The position numbers were made by a program, and so were the translations under genes. From the NCBI RefSeq assembly GCF_051401765.1, contig NC_135073.1, forward strand, positions 2,976,001 through 3,040,000: a DNA stretch of 64,000 bases, given 5' to 3'. Positions 36,431 through 48,750 of the stretch are shown here, one piece after another; the first letter of the stretch is position 1; the number at the start of each line of letters is the position of its first letter. Below the pieces are notes generated by a model, which was not told where the DNA came from, did not search any database, and was given only the letters and a program-made list of their open reading frames with translations. Origin of the DNA: Calliopsis andreniformis. Lineage: Eukaryota; Arthropoda; Insecta; Hymenoptera; Andrenidae.

Positions 36431-36483
36431 ATCTGGACACTTTTGTGTCCGTATTAGTTCGAATAAGAGAGGCTCTATTGTAC
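36431..36483 (-). mobile_element. Pogo/Tigger-like terminus, third
   Basis: On the minus strand, CAATAGAGCCTCTCTTATTC followed by GAACTAATACGGAC resembles the conserved ends of pogo/Tigger elements. GGACAC and GTGTCC at 36434-36450 form a small inverted repeat, seen inward of such ends. No transposase and no partner terminus visible. Confidence -1.
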
Positions 36484-39400
36484 TTGAATACCTTCTAAAA
36501 ACAGCTTTTTAGAAAAATTTCTTTAAATTTTGGAATAAAATTCGTGCAAGTAAACCCTGATGCTTGGGATTACACGTGCAAGCAGTAGGATGTATTTAAT
36601 TCTACTCCCGATGATAATTTAGAAAATACTGTCATTTATTGGTTAACATTAACGATCACGTAGGTACATATGCAGTAGAAACGTTTTCTAAAATCAGATC
36701 AGAGAAATGTTCTTTGCATCTTATGATACCCTTCAGGCCTAAACTCATCTATTTCCAACTGTACTAACAACGAAGATAGATTAACCTCTTAATGCACACC
36801 CGTGTCATATACAGGCATGCCTAACTACGTAGTACATTTGTGTGTGCTTGTGACAGTTACAGGCACAGATGATGTGTTTTCAGAAATTTTGTAGCTTTAA
36901 GGGGAGAAAATAAAAGATGTGATATAAGTGCCTCCAAAGTAGGGTGGTCTACAAAAAAACGATCTTAAACAGAATATTTAATTTTTTTATTTGGTAATAA
37001 TGTACTATACATTTGAATGGCTTTCAATATAACGTCAATATAGTATTTTTAACTTAAAAAAGAACTTTATTTTATACGTTTATTAGCATTCTAATCTTTT
37101 AAAAATCAGTGGACGTGCAAGAATAGGTACATTCACCAATTATGAATATGAAACAGATCTTGTTTTTAAATTCCATTCGGTATACAGACACATTTAATGT
37201 ACTAGAGGTATATGAATGTGAATAATTATTTAAATCCTCGACATTATTAACAGTTAAATGTTTATAGAATGTATCTTTGCTGAATGTTGTTCTGATATCT
37301 TTAAATAGTTTTAAAAGTAGGTACTAAGAGTTTCTGTAAAAACAGTGAAAAAATATAACATCTGATACAATACAAAAATTAATAACCAGGCCAGAATTGT
37401 ACTAGCCATGATAACAGCACGAGATAGATATATGAAAAAAATACTATTATTTAATATTCTGGATAATTCAATTAATAAATTATTCATTGAATATACATAT
37501 ACTCTAGCATGAAAGAAAACAAAATACTTGACACTGAGAGGAATTCATTAATGGTTTCATTACTTTTTTCATATATTGATACTGGATTTGAAATTGGTTA
37601 TGTGCGTATTTATATACATATGTGTACCAACTTGAATAGTTTTATGTAAAAGAAAGTCAATCACTGCTTAATGGTAAAAGAAGAAACAAACATGTAAACG
37701 AAAAAATGAACTCCAGAACGTTTATCGGATCATTTTAGACTTAATTATGACTGCTAATTTCTCTAATACTATCTTAATTTTGAGAAGGATGTCAAGAAGT
37801 TATTAACATCTAGATATGTTTCTGATTTCTTAAAATTACATTAAGAGTTCATTATCAGAAGAAAAGAAGAACAAATTCATACCAACTCCTATCAACTTTC
37901 CAAATCGAGGTATACACGATGCTCTTTATAGACTTCGTACAATACGACGAACGAGAAATTGGACAGGCTAGAGAAAGGCGTCTAAACACGAACGAGCTTA
38001 CTCATTCAACCATGAATAATGCTGCATTTTCGAATTCTTTGCCGACACGCGAGAAAAGAGAAAGAAGGGAAAAAAAAGAGGGATGACAAGTAATATCACG
38101 GCCATTAAACTGATTAGAAACGCGGCGAGTCACAAGATATGAAAGAGATGAATTGCATCTGATCTGATTTGAAACTCTTCATCAGCCTCCTCTCACGGTA
38201 AGTTAGTTCAATCACATTTGAGTATTTATGTTTCGTATATTTTTTAAAGATGTATCTATAAAATTATTCTAATTGACGTTTCGATTCCTGCTTTAATCTA
38301 AAATTTTTATCTAAAAAATACATCAACATTTCAAAACGAGTATAAATTTTACATATTCTTCTACATTTGATATTATTAATGGCAAGAATGTTTCTGAATG
38401 AATATTAATAAAAGAATAGAAGTAATTTTAATAAAATCATATTTTTGTGACATTCCTTCATATTACAAGTATATCTCATATCATGAAATTTATATGTAAC
38501 AATTTATATAACAACTCACATAACATTATGTATGTATTGTTTTATATTTAATCGTAGTACCTACATATATTTTTAATTTTTCCCACAAAGTTTAATATCC
38601 GTAAAGATAACCAAGTTTTCGTAATAATTTGTAAGGTATACGTGAACTTCTTTGACAATTGTTTAGTGTAACTCCTATTCATTAGTAAGAATTTCTTATC
38701 GTGGTGATTTCTGTGTAACGTGAATTGTAATTTGTACAAGACTATCTCGCAATTAATGTACAGCGTGGTTCACACGCACTCACGCAACGAGGGACTGACG
38801 TAAAAGAAAGAATAAAAAGAAAAAAAGGGAAAATACGCAAGCAGAAAAAACACCTCGCCATTTACGGCTCTTCCAGAGGAATTTAGTAATCAATTATATC
38901 AATCAAATTAATCTCTTTCAAATACACATTTCTACAATTCTAATTTCAAATCTTGTTTTACGAAAACTCAGGAAATCGAAGAAATTACAAAACCTCTGAT
39001 TGAAATTAAGTTTCTTAATAATTTGCAATATTAACCATTTCTTCTTTAATGTAATATAGCATCGAAGAATATGCTTGTACAACTTAATATAATACGAACA
39101 AAAATATAATATTCAATATTTATTAAATGCACTTTAACAATTTAAATTATTAAATTGAATGATAAGTATTTAAATGTTGAAAGTTCTACATTTTTATTCT
39201 TACAAAATTGATAGAATCTACAATATATATTTCGACTTCACATCATTTTAATTTTAACCGTTATACCTGTTTTCAGCAACGAAACTTTTAGATCGAAATC
39301 TAATTCAGCAAACCAACAGACTCCCAACGTTTTCAAGTGATCGTTAGACGAAGCCTGGGGTCGTAACTCTTCGAATTATACCGTGAGTCACCGCTGCTCG

Positions 39401-42059
39401 TTACCGCTGAAGCAAAACCCATTAAAGATCGAACGATATAATACATCAGAATCATGGAAAGCATGTAACAAATCGTTATCTCACCTACATGCAGGTTGAT
39501 TTTAAATTGATGCTTGATGTACACTTAAACTTAAACACAATAAAAGGAGTTTTGATACACATGAACTAATTGGTCATTGATATAGAACCAATTCAATTTC
39601 GGTAATAAATTATAAGACACCGAAGAATAATTTTTTTTGCCGCTTTTTTAATAGCGCATACGTCAATAACGTATGTATCTACTTAATTTTGTGATTTCTA
39701 CTGATTGAAAAGTAAAAAATTTGAAATTGAAATTAACCATAGCTACACATTACTTTGGTATTAAGAAATAACAAATTTTCTAAAATACTTGAAACGTTTT
39801 GACAGAGTCACGCAATATTTTAGCACTGAGAAATGAAATATGTTTCAAAACACTTGCTTCTATAATAGGTATACATCTTTTATGTACTTGTACAATTTTA
39901 CAGATAATTTGTAAATAATGTATTATTTAGTATTTTAAATGGTTTTAAATGATTGTTAGCGTAAACGACTTTTATTTTTGTAACACACTTTAGTAGACAT
40001 CCTTATCCTGGACTCATACTATATATATAGGTATTGATAACGTAAGCAAAGAAAGGGACACGCCCACAATGTTTCGTTACAACGTTACGATCCTCTGTGC
40101 TTAATTAATGTCATTAAAGTCTTTTTCCCTGTTGTACTACTTTCGTACACGACACGAACTTTCGACGAACAATTAACGTATAAATTCTCTGACACTCTAT
40201 GTTATTAGTACACACTAATATAATTAAGGTACTATAAAAAGAATCACCCGACAACGAAAATATACTTTTAAATTAATTATTTTTATTTTCTAATCGCTAT
40301 TGTAGAATGTTTTATATAGTAATTACAGGGAAAAAGGAGAACTAAAGTGAATAATAGAAGCTTGACTTTAAAATAAAATAAAATGTAAAATATGGATACA
40401 TGTAGATAAGTAATAAGAGTATAAACAGATTCTAAAGTAGAGGAAATGAGGTTCAAAAGTAACAATTTGACTTTGGTCTACGATTATACAAAAAATATTA
40501 CACTTAAAACGAAAATGTCCATGTCATACTCTTAAATAGCTATTTGACATTGTAACATCAAAGTTATTAATAAAAAATGGGAATCGGGTAAAATGTTACG
40601 ATTGTTAAACTAAATTGTAATAATAAAAAAAGAAAAGTAAAATAATCATATTTATACAAAAAAAGACAAATATAAATTAAATTTTTTAAAAACTGCATAA
40701 TTTTGACTTAACTATGTACATTATTCTATTTCAGACTCATGGCGAATGTACAAAACATGGCGTTTTGTGCATTTCTCATGTGATCGATCCTTACACTTTA
40801 TGCACTATATCCATTTTTCATTTTGCCCCCTGACCATGCTTTGGAACTTGCCTATAAATTTTTACTAACCAGACACTTAGAAGTTCTAACTAATAATCAG
40901 TATTACACTCAAAAAGGTCAGATTAAAGATTAAAAAAAAAGAAAAAGTTACTTTATGGTGTCGAGAAGTCGTTTTATTCACTATACTTGTTTATTGCGTA
41001 GGTATATTGTTGGGACATGGTACATTTCAATTGCAATTTTGCATCATATATCCAAAATTTGCGATAAAACATGCGATAGATTTTGAATTATTTAATATGT
41101 TACAGTTAATCTCGGTCTCCCATACACGTAATTACCTGCAGCAGTTACTGAAGTATAAAAATAAAAAAATATAAATATAAAAAGTAGTTTGAAATTTCTA
41201 TACTTTTTCTGAGGACCACTTTTTTGCATTTTTTTTAACTTCGTACGCATTCTCTATATTAAAGAAAATAAAACTACTAATTTTGTAAGACACATAACTT
41301 TAGTAACAATAAACAAGCGTATCAATTTATTACATTATACTGAGGTAAAAAACATTCTAACAATTGTTGAAAGTATTAACTTTTAATTAAAAATACTTTG
41401 TCATAGAGTATAATTTTAATGAGATTTAACAAGTGTTTCTACAATACTTTTGGTCAGTAATATCTATAACTACCTATAATACCATAATGATATATCATGT
41501 AAAATACAGACATTAAAAGGCAATATATTCTGTAATATTCAAATTCAAATTTTCTACTTTATAGTTCAGTTCGTACAGGAGACTTTTAAATCCCATGCTG
41601 CATAATATAAAACTTCAACTAAAGTTTGCACAATGATCCTAATTTTAAATACTTCTACACAGTATCCACTTTATTCATTTCATAGCGCCTTTTCGCTTAA
41701 TGCTACTAGGCTCCATTAGTGTGACCTATTAATATGATTCACAGCGACGTAAGTTACTATATTACATACTCTCATATAAATTAAAACTGTTATCTGTGTA
41801 TAACCACTTGTTCTACCTATCAGTATTTAAATATTAACGAATAATATTTTGAAATTAACTTTCGTCATTGCACTTGTAAGCACGAAACATCATAAACCGA
41901 AAAAATTCTCATCTCAACAACAGCTTCCTTTCATTATCTACATGAGTCACTTCTCATTGCAGTAAATTTGTAATTATAACCATGATAAATAAAAGAACAA
42001 TACGCCTTGATCTTATATTACCATGACTAATACGATATCATCGTATTTTCTGCTAAAGA
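36484..42059. other. AT-rich non-coding DNA
   Basis: Long tract without a supportable gene. A TTAACCTCTTAATGCACACC word near 36782 might be a piggyBac-type end, without a partner. The patch 37960-38200 is purine-rich and more complex. A hairpin with 12-bp arms (AATGTACAAAAC and GTTTTGTGCATT, one mismatch) lies at about 40746-40774. Short frames (about 60 aa) appear accidental. Confidence -1.
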
Positions 42060-42480
42060 CTTCAACGAAACCTGCTGCCCAAAGACCTTCGTGCATCTCT
42101 GGCTGAGAACCTCGGGGAAGAAAGGATGCACCAAGCGCAACACGTAGGTGTGGCAAACGCAGCGAATTCCCAGAAAATCGTCATTTTTACGGCAATATAT
42201 CCAGTCTCATCGAGGCAAAAGAGGCCTTTCACCTGGGGAACAAGATTAGTTCCGTGCATCGAGCGAGGGGAGCAAAGATCAAAGGGGTTGTGCAATTCGA
42301 ATGATCGAGATCTACAGCAAGTGCAGCTGGCATTGTTGCGATCTGAAGAGCGAACGAAAGGTCATGTCTTCAAGGAAGCGCGGGAGAATAGCGTTCAAGA
42401 ATGGATACGCCCGAGGAATTCTATTATTACTATATTTAACGCTGCCATGAGCTACATAGACAGTTACTAAACTTTTTTCT
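42060..42480. other. GC-richer island, undetermined
   Basis: A + frame is open for 114 aa (42126-42470) and a minus frame for 77 aa (42062-42295). The + peptide is Gln/Arg-rich without a known domain. There is no convincing splice pair. It could be a lineage-specific exon or a regulatory block; neither is demonstrable here. Confidence -1.
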
Positions 42481-42606
42481 GAAATAAATATCTTTCATAT
42501 GAGAAATAAATAAACTTCACTGAAATTAGTTATAATTTCCAAAAAAGGTAATCATTTTTGTGTCCTGATTAGTTTAAATGAGGAAGATTCTACGACATGT
42601 GTACAT

Positions 42607-42770
42607 ATAGGGTGTCCCAGAAACAGGTGGTCAAACTCTGACATTGTATTCGACTCTTTCTAAAGATGAACAAGGGTCATGTAAATATGACTTCGAAACC
42701 TTTTCCTCTTCGAGACATAAATGCTTTCTGTTTGTGAGAGAATATTTTAGAAACGCTTCTAACTCACCTA
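42607..42770 (+). repeat. Dispersed repeat fragment with AGGGTGTCCCAG terminus
   Basis: Begins TATAGGGTGTCCCAGAAACA and runs through a complex stretch (GGTGGTCAAACTCTGACA and CGACTCTTTCTAAAGATGAA) unlike the AT-rich flanks. The terminus resembles the TACAGGGTGT ends of the TIR elements in this window. No coding sequence and no partner end were found; a truncated transposon copy is the likeliest reading. Confidence -1.
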
Positions 42771-43659
42771 CAGAAATTGCTGAAACTGATTTCCTTGTGC
42801 AATAATATATGCTTGTTGTCGAAGTTTCAGAAGTTGTTGAAGATGTTCAAAAACTTCTGGTGTATTTCAAATTCTGTCAAAAAGGAAGAGTTTCCAGACT
42901 TATCTTTAGATCTTTTTTCATCCTTAAGAAGAGTAAAATACGATGTCAAAGTTTGGATACCTATTTTTGTGAAATCCTGTATTATATTTTCAATTTTACC
43001 ATTAACTTGGAGTGAACTAAAATAAGTGTGTAGATTATTGAATACCTAACAAGCTCTTAAAATGTGCAAAATATATATATATACACTGTGGGAAGGTTTG
43101 TAAATGTATGTAACGTTTCAATTTAATGTTTACGTTCAATTTAACCGGAAGTGACTAACGGTTCAAGTACAGTTACCATCTAATTCATTCGTGATCGATT
43201 GACTAATTGACGTCTATGATATGACTCATCGCAACTAATACATTTTGAATAGGTACCTACATTTTTTTATCGATTCAAATATTTTTGACATTAGCTAACG
43301 TTTAGCTATGTTTTCTTGTGGCATTATATGTACATACATATGACAAACGTCGGACGAATTTAATAAATAATTATCTTTGCATTTCAAGAAAACTGATATA
43401 TCTATTTAATATAAAAATTGACTAGAAACGTTGAATATTATAATGACTATCAATATGACTGAACTAAGAAAACCAACAGAAATACATATGTGTAGTTTAA
43501 TCAAATAAATTGATACAAATATTAAAAACCAAACGACAATTACCTACCAGTTAGTTTTATCAAAAATAAATTATAAAAACAAAATTTTTAATAATTATCA
43601 TAATAAATAATGGTAAGTATTGAAAACTAAAAATTTTTTAAGGCGGTTTTCGAGTGCAC
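42771..43659. other. AT-rich non-coding DNA
   Basis: Two overlapping + frames (82 and 68 aa, 42777-43025) are hydrophobic and not recognised. Nothing else supportable. Confidence -1.
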
Positions 43660-44010
43660 AATCCCATAGCTTCAATTAACAAAGAAATTGGAAATTAAGT
43701 GAATGAAAAACGATTCGGGCAGAAATACGCCAAGAGAGGACGATGAACAGGGAAAAAATAATTATAAAACAATGGAGTGACTGCTCCAGACTACTAATTA
43801 ACTAAGTCTGTGCACGATGTACGCGCGGCGTCAATAAAGTCGCGACAAACAATTCAATTTCCGAGCTCTGCTGGGCCCCTATCTAATTAATCGGCTGAAT
43901 TAACACACAATGAGGTGCGATATCTCTGTCCAGGGCAAATTTTTTCCCTGCTTCGACGCCAGATCATAATAGTCTTTCATTTATTACAGGCCGTTTAGCA
44001 ACGGCGACAA
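43660..44010. promoter_or_regulatory. Complex non-coding patch with homeodomain-like sites
   Basis: About 350 bp of high-complexity, non-coding sequence with many TAAT cores (ACTAATTAACT near 43794, CTAATTAATCGG near 43883, GAATTAACAC near 43897) and a GTCAATAAAGTCGCG word near 43831. Density of homeodomain-type motifs and lack of a frame suggest an enhancer. TAAT is common in AT-rich DNA, so confidence is modest. Confidence -1.
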
Positions 44011-45510
44011 ATACAGCAATCAAATAAATGGATTCATTAATGCGATGGAAATTACTAACAAATTTATATTTTTTGAACTTGTCTTCAAGGCTAATTTTTC
44101 AATACTATAAAATTCCAGTATATTTACAGGTATACCTTCCTATTACATATATCCATGGCAATTGTTTTAGATCATTCTTTTTATACGTAACGATTATTTT
44201 TAATATTCTTCTCCTTTACAAAAGTTTTGTTGACACACTAATAACCTTTTAATAAAATATTCATGAACTTCTTATTACATGACATTTCAGTCTTATTTTT
44301 ACTTACACAACGTACTGGTGAAGTTTATATCGAAAAGTATGAAACACCCTATATTATTCTGAACATCTTTGATACTGGTAGGGGAGCTTAAATAAACAAA
44401 AAAATATGCACATAACGCCTGATCTTCAATCGATTCGCAGTACTTAACAATATTTTAAAGTCAATGTGTCTATACGCTAAATAATTAAATAGTCAGCGTT
44501 AAATATATTCTACCAGTTTGTTATAAAACTTTAAAGATACAAAATATTCGTAGAAAGGAATTTAGTCGATCTGTGCTAAATTAAAAACTTACAACTTACA
44601 AGCAAGGGTTTTTAGGTGTCCGCCTCTGATTGTTCTGGTTTTCAGATATGTTATAGAAGACCATAAAATAAGCGATACGTGTTTTTTCATATTGACTCGT
44701 TTTCAAATTTATGGGGTGAAACTACCATTCGAAGTTGATAAGATGAAATACGAAAAACAGCTTATGTTAGTTAAAAAATTATTATGAGACTGATATAAAT
44801 TTAATTTGTGGAATATCTGGGTGGGTGAATAATGTCCTCGTTGTCAGTCACCCTTATCACGGGATAAACTACCCCTGATCGTTTAAATTCACATTTAAGA
44901 CTTGAAACTTGTAAGAAAATTCTTAAAATCTTCAAGAAACCTTGAATTTTATACTAATAAGTTATTGCATTATAACAAATTACTGACTTTATTACCTCCG
45001 ATCCTTACTGAGGAGTACACCGCCCCTGATTGGTGAACTACATTTGTCTTACTAGGAGCCGATCAAATTGAAGGAAACATTTTTTCTTGAAAGTCAAGTT
45101 CAGCATAAATACTTCATTAATAAAAATATTATTTTTAAAAAATTATATTAAATTATTGTTAAAAATGTAAGTTGAAATTAAAATACTGTAAGAAATAAAA
45201 AAAATGTGAAGAAATCAAGTGTCTGTGAAATGAGATTTGTTTTCGCTCGTACGGAATACATATAGTCAGCTGGATATTTTTTATTTTTGGTACATTATCA
45301 AATTACGTGTTATTTTTGGCAAGGCGTTGTCATTCTCTTCCTTGAAAACGCGTTCTCTAGTCACAGCCACAGTTAATACTTGACGTATTAACAAAAGTAA
45401 TTCTGTTATTCCAGTGATTAAAAATGATTACTAATAAATTCAATGTATTATTGTTACGAAACGAAGAAACATATTTTCCATATGACTATAAATTCTGTCA
45501 ATACGTTGTA
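44011..45510. other. Non-coding DNA with repeat fragments
   Basis: Contains copy 2 of the dispersed repeat (44292-44350) and three related words: GTCCGCCTCTGATTGTTCTG near 44617, ACTACCCCTGATCGTTTA near 44868 and CACCGCCCCTGATTGGTGA near 45017. The latter suggest a degenerate repeated unit or transposon remains. No gene is supportable. Confidence -1.
44292..44350 (+). repeat. Dispersed repeat fragment, copy 2
   Basis: Matches 18948-18999 (CTTATTTTTACTTACA, then GGTGAAGTTTATA) and ends GAAACACCCTATA, an inverted form of the TATAGGGTGT-type terminus seen elsewhere, consistent with the end of a transposon. Confidence -1.
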
Positions 45511-45914
45511 TACAGACTATTCGTCTATGGATGTAAAAAATTTTAAAATATAATTGCTAAAATACTACATGCTAAAATAAGACGAAAATCAGAAATGGCG
45601 AAATTCTGTTTCCGACTTCGTTTCGAAGTTATTAATTGTTGAGAAAACGTCTAAAATACGCGTAGAGTTTGTCTGACTTGGGACTTATTCTACTAGCTCT
45701 CCTGTGTCTGAGCTGAGCTAACTATGTAATGTACGCCAGCAGTAGCACAAGTTCCAAGTCAGACGCATTTGACTCAAATTTTAGACGTTTCTCCACGAAT
45801 TAATAACTCTGAAATGAAGCCCTTAACGCAGTTTCGTAATTTCTAATTTTCGTCTTCTTTTAACACATAGAAATACCACTTAAAATTTCTAACATTGTCT
45901 TCAGACACACTGTA
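45511..45914. mobile_element. Foldback MITE, 404 bp, same family as 13737-14034
   Basis: The left half and the reverse complement of the right half align over about 180 bp: AAGACGAAAATCAGAAAT against AAGACGAAAATTAGAAAT, then CGAAGTTATTAATTG against AGAGTTATTAATTCG, then GTCTGACTTGG against GTCTGACTTGG. The right end is TACAGTGTGTCTGAAGAC on the minus strand; the left is more decayed (TACAGACTATTCGTC). TA flanks both ends. The whole element can fold into one long hairpin. No coding capacity. Confidence -1.
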
Positions 45915-46035
45915 TACCTGCACATAAATTAGTGGTAAATTTTGTAAGTAATTTAACGTTGACAAGACCATAATTAAAAATCGAGTATCAGTATATCAAT
46001 TACACTTTGTATATGAATACATAGTATGAAATTCA

Positions 46036-46510
46036 AATATATACGGAGTGTATTCGAGCTGCTGATACAAGTGGAAAGCTGGTAATTCTACGCTCAAAAA
46101 TAAGTCAGAATTACAGAATAAAACTTGTTGATATCATGCTTTGTTTTCGAGGAAAATGACTTTAAATTTTAGCTTAAAACGAGAGTGAGTACTATTCAAT
46201 GGTAGGCATCTGAGGAGTAGAAAAGGAGAAACGAATGTTTTTAGTTCACAGTAAAAAAAGTCAATAGTCAGACCATGAATGTTCTCTTTACCCCATGTAA
46301 CCTTTAGGTATCCAAAACTATACTTCCATACAGTTGTACTCGATTGTGAGTCAAACTTCAAAAATTCGTGATTCAAATTCAAAACATCAACATGTTGTAT
46401 TTTACATTTTCGATTTATTTTCTTGTGTAGAATCATTACCCTCCCACCCATACCACCAGCTCTAGGATACGCTGTATAACTTCTTAGAAAGAATAACGTA
46501 CACGGCAGCA
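46036..46510 (-). repeat. Transposon-derived repeat fragment
   Basis: Read on the minus strand this ends with GCTCGAATACACTCCGTATA, a terminus of the same general style as the other TIR elements, preceded by a stretch with TCGAAAACAAAGC and ATTACCAGCTTTCCACTTG of the kind common in insect TIR repeats. A 126-aa minus frame (46134-46514) lies within; its composition is not protein-like and I treat it as accidental. The other terminus is not clear. Confidence -1.
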
Positions 46511-47025
46511 GCAAATAATTACATATTGTCCAAATATCGTGTCCCCTTTCTGCAATTGGTTCGAATGATAGACGTTTTCACGATACGAGCAGGTACAACA
46601 AGGAGCAAAGAAATACACGTTCATTCCTCTCGCTGGTTATTCCCGCGAATGACGTAACACATAATAACACAGCATGCTAATAGAGGCTGAGTCACTTCAA
46701 TACACGTAATTTCACTAGTTTTACACATTCAGCACGTGACACCGGCGTAATTTTGCAATCAGGCGATTAACACTCGCTGGAACGCCTCTTGAGATACTTC
46801 TGACAGATGAGATTAGCCTCTTTCCTTCCGACTGACAGAGGATCTTCTCAGTTTCAGCCAGCGCTCTTTGTACAGTTTCTTTTATTTATTGATTTAAAGA
46901 ATTAACAACTCAGTAAAGCATAGACCTTGCGCTTTAAAGATATCTCTGAAAACTTAGTTTATAATGTTTATAATAAGGAAAGCGAGTACCTAACTCGTCC
47001 TTCTTTTATTTCTGTGTACACTGTA
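46511..47025. other. Non-coding DNA with a complex patch
   Basis: The stretch 46540-46870 is less AT-rich and contains GAATGACGTAACAC (a CRE/bZIP-like core) and GCACGTGAC (an E-box). No frame of note. Possible regulatory element. Confidence -1.
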
Positions 47026-47565
47026 TACAGGGTGTATTAGAAAATGTGAGATGTTTTTGCAAAGTAGGTTTTCTACGTGCATAGATAATGAAAAAAGTTC
47101 ATGTGCACATATGTGTAAAAACGCCTAGCTTTTTAGTTATACACTAGCTTGTGTTGCGTAAAACGCTGATTCAAGTACCGTAGAAAGTAAGAAAAGCGTG
47201 GGACGCTTTTGCAGAAAAAGTTCTAGGCACAAAGGTAATCAAAAAAGTTCGAATGCATATGTGTCTAAAAACGCATACATTTTTAGTTACATGCTTTCCT
47301 ATATTGTGTAAAATGCGTCCCATTTCCTGCTTGTGCAGTGTGCTATCTCTTTTAAGATTCTAATAGGCCCAGAATCTAGGGATATTCCAACATCTTATAT
47401 TAGTGGCAGAAGTCATGGATCTTAATGGAAGTATCACACTATAAAATAGCTTATAAGTAAACAATCAGACAGTTTCGGTCATATGTGCATATGAACCTTC
47501 TTCATTGTCTTCTTGACTAGAATCTCCCTTTCAAACATGTCCCACATTTTCTGATACACTCTGTA
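47026..47565. mobile_element. TIR element, 540 bp, TA-flanked, with internal duplication
   Basis: The left end TACAGGGTGTATTAGAAAAT continues GTGAGATG; the right end reversed is TACAGAGTGTATCAGAAAAT continuing GTGGGACATG. Similarity between arms extends to TTCATGTGCACATATG against TTCATATGCACATATG, over 100 bp inside. An internal direct duplication of about 150 bp repeats AAAAAAGTTC...CATATGTGT..AAAAACGC at about 47090 and again at about 47245. TA dinucleotides flank both termini, as in Tc1/mariner-type elements. There is no transposase frame, so it is non-autonomous. Confidence -1.
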
Positions 47566-48179
47566 CAATCTTGTAGGATAGTAGCGTAGTTTCTGCGACT
47601 ATTATCCGTTAATATCAACATATAGAGTGATTTACAGATTCACTCACATATTTATTACATTGATACACTCATTCGTGTATCACGTATCTGACAAGAATGA
47701 AATATGGAGGAGAGCAGAAAAATTGATTATTGGATTATTGCGATTGTTTCACATATGTAAATACTATTAACGTGTAAGAGTTAGATTTGGATAAAAGGAG
47801 GGGCTGGGGGGCTATAAATTTGAGCCTCACCCTTTAAGGGGTCTCATTTTTTCATGTACCAAACTAAATTTAAGAAAAAAATTATCTTCGATTTATTGAT
47901 GATTTTCTTCAAAGGCCACGTTTACTGTAAAACTTTGGAGATTACTTTGGTCCAAATCAGTTATTCTTTATAAAATACTCTCAAAAAGTAGAGAATATTT
48001 TAACATAATATCCTCCCCATTTATCCAGCCTCGAGCTTCACAAAACCTTAATTCGACCCTGTAACGAATGTATTTTCTCATACGTAGTATTTGAATTCGT
48101 CGAAGAACATTTCTGTCTGCATGCAACAAAAATTTGTTCGTTATCTCGTCAATCGAATCACTGACAATCACCGACGGTA
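47566..48179. other. AT-rich non-coding DNA
   Basis: A short G-rich run (AGGAGGGGCTGGGGGGCT near 47799) and a small inverted pair TGAGCCTCACCC and GGGGTCTCA (47820-47849) are visible. A 71-aa minus frame at 47968-48183 is not recognised. Confidence -1.
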
Positions 48180-48750
48180 CCATTATTCGAAAAAGTTACA
48201 TCAAAATGCGAGAGACCGTCTTCCCCCTGTCACTTCCCAATAGATTGTCGATACCAGCAGCGTCATCACGATGTCAAATACTCTGCAAGCACAGCGTATA
48301 GAACGCTTCCTTTCACGAGCATCACCAGGAAAGTTCAGAGCGGAATGATTTATACGAAGTCTCGAATTGCCTCAGATTCCTCAGCAGATATTGAACTTGC
48401 TCTCGTCGCTGGCGTCTCGCACCGAAAGGCCTCTCTACAGGCCAGTAGACTCATCGACAAGAAAATTGGTAACGATGCCTGTTTGGCCTACGTCCAAGTT
48501 ATTTTCCTGGCATTCAACGTTGCGGTAGGTTAGCCTGTGCATCAAGCTTAATTTATTGGAGAGCGTTTCGCTGCACAGGTTTCCCCGACCCCTAAATGAA
48601 ACACGTTTCCCTCTCCCTTCCCGCCATTATTGTGCCTAATTTGTATAGCTGACGATAGTTGCCGAGGAGACTAGTTTCATTAAATCCGGATAAATCGATA
48701 TAGACTGATTACATCGACCCCCTCTGGCTATTAGCAGAATAACGTTTAAT
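48180..48750. other. GC-richer island, possible exon or regulatory block
   Basis: More complex than its flanks. The + frame 48345-48533 (62 aa) contains a good donor-like sequence, TTGCG|GTAGGT, near 48524, but no acceptor or known domain supports an exon. Not called as coding. Confidence -1.

Noticed and set aside
36782..36890. TTAACCTCTTAATGCACACC as a piggyBac-type MITE end
   Set aside because: No inverted partner next to a second TTAA was found.
46134..46514. 126-aa minus frame
   Set aside because: Lies in transposon-like repeat sequence and has random-looking composition.
47799..47849. G-rich run with a nearby inverted CCTCACCC/GGGGTCTCA pair
   Set aside because: Short imperfect pairing; not distinguishable from chance.
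48345..48533. Possible exon ending at a GTAGGT donor
   Set aside because: No acceptor or family match; a donor-like hexamer alone is not evidence.
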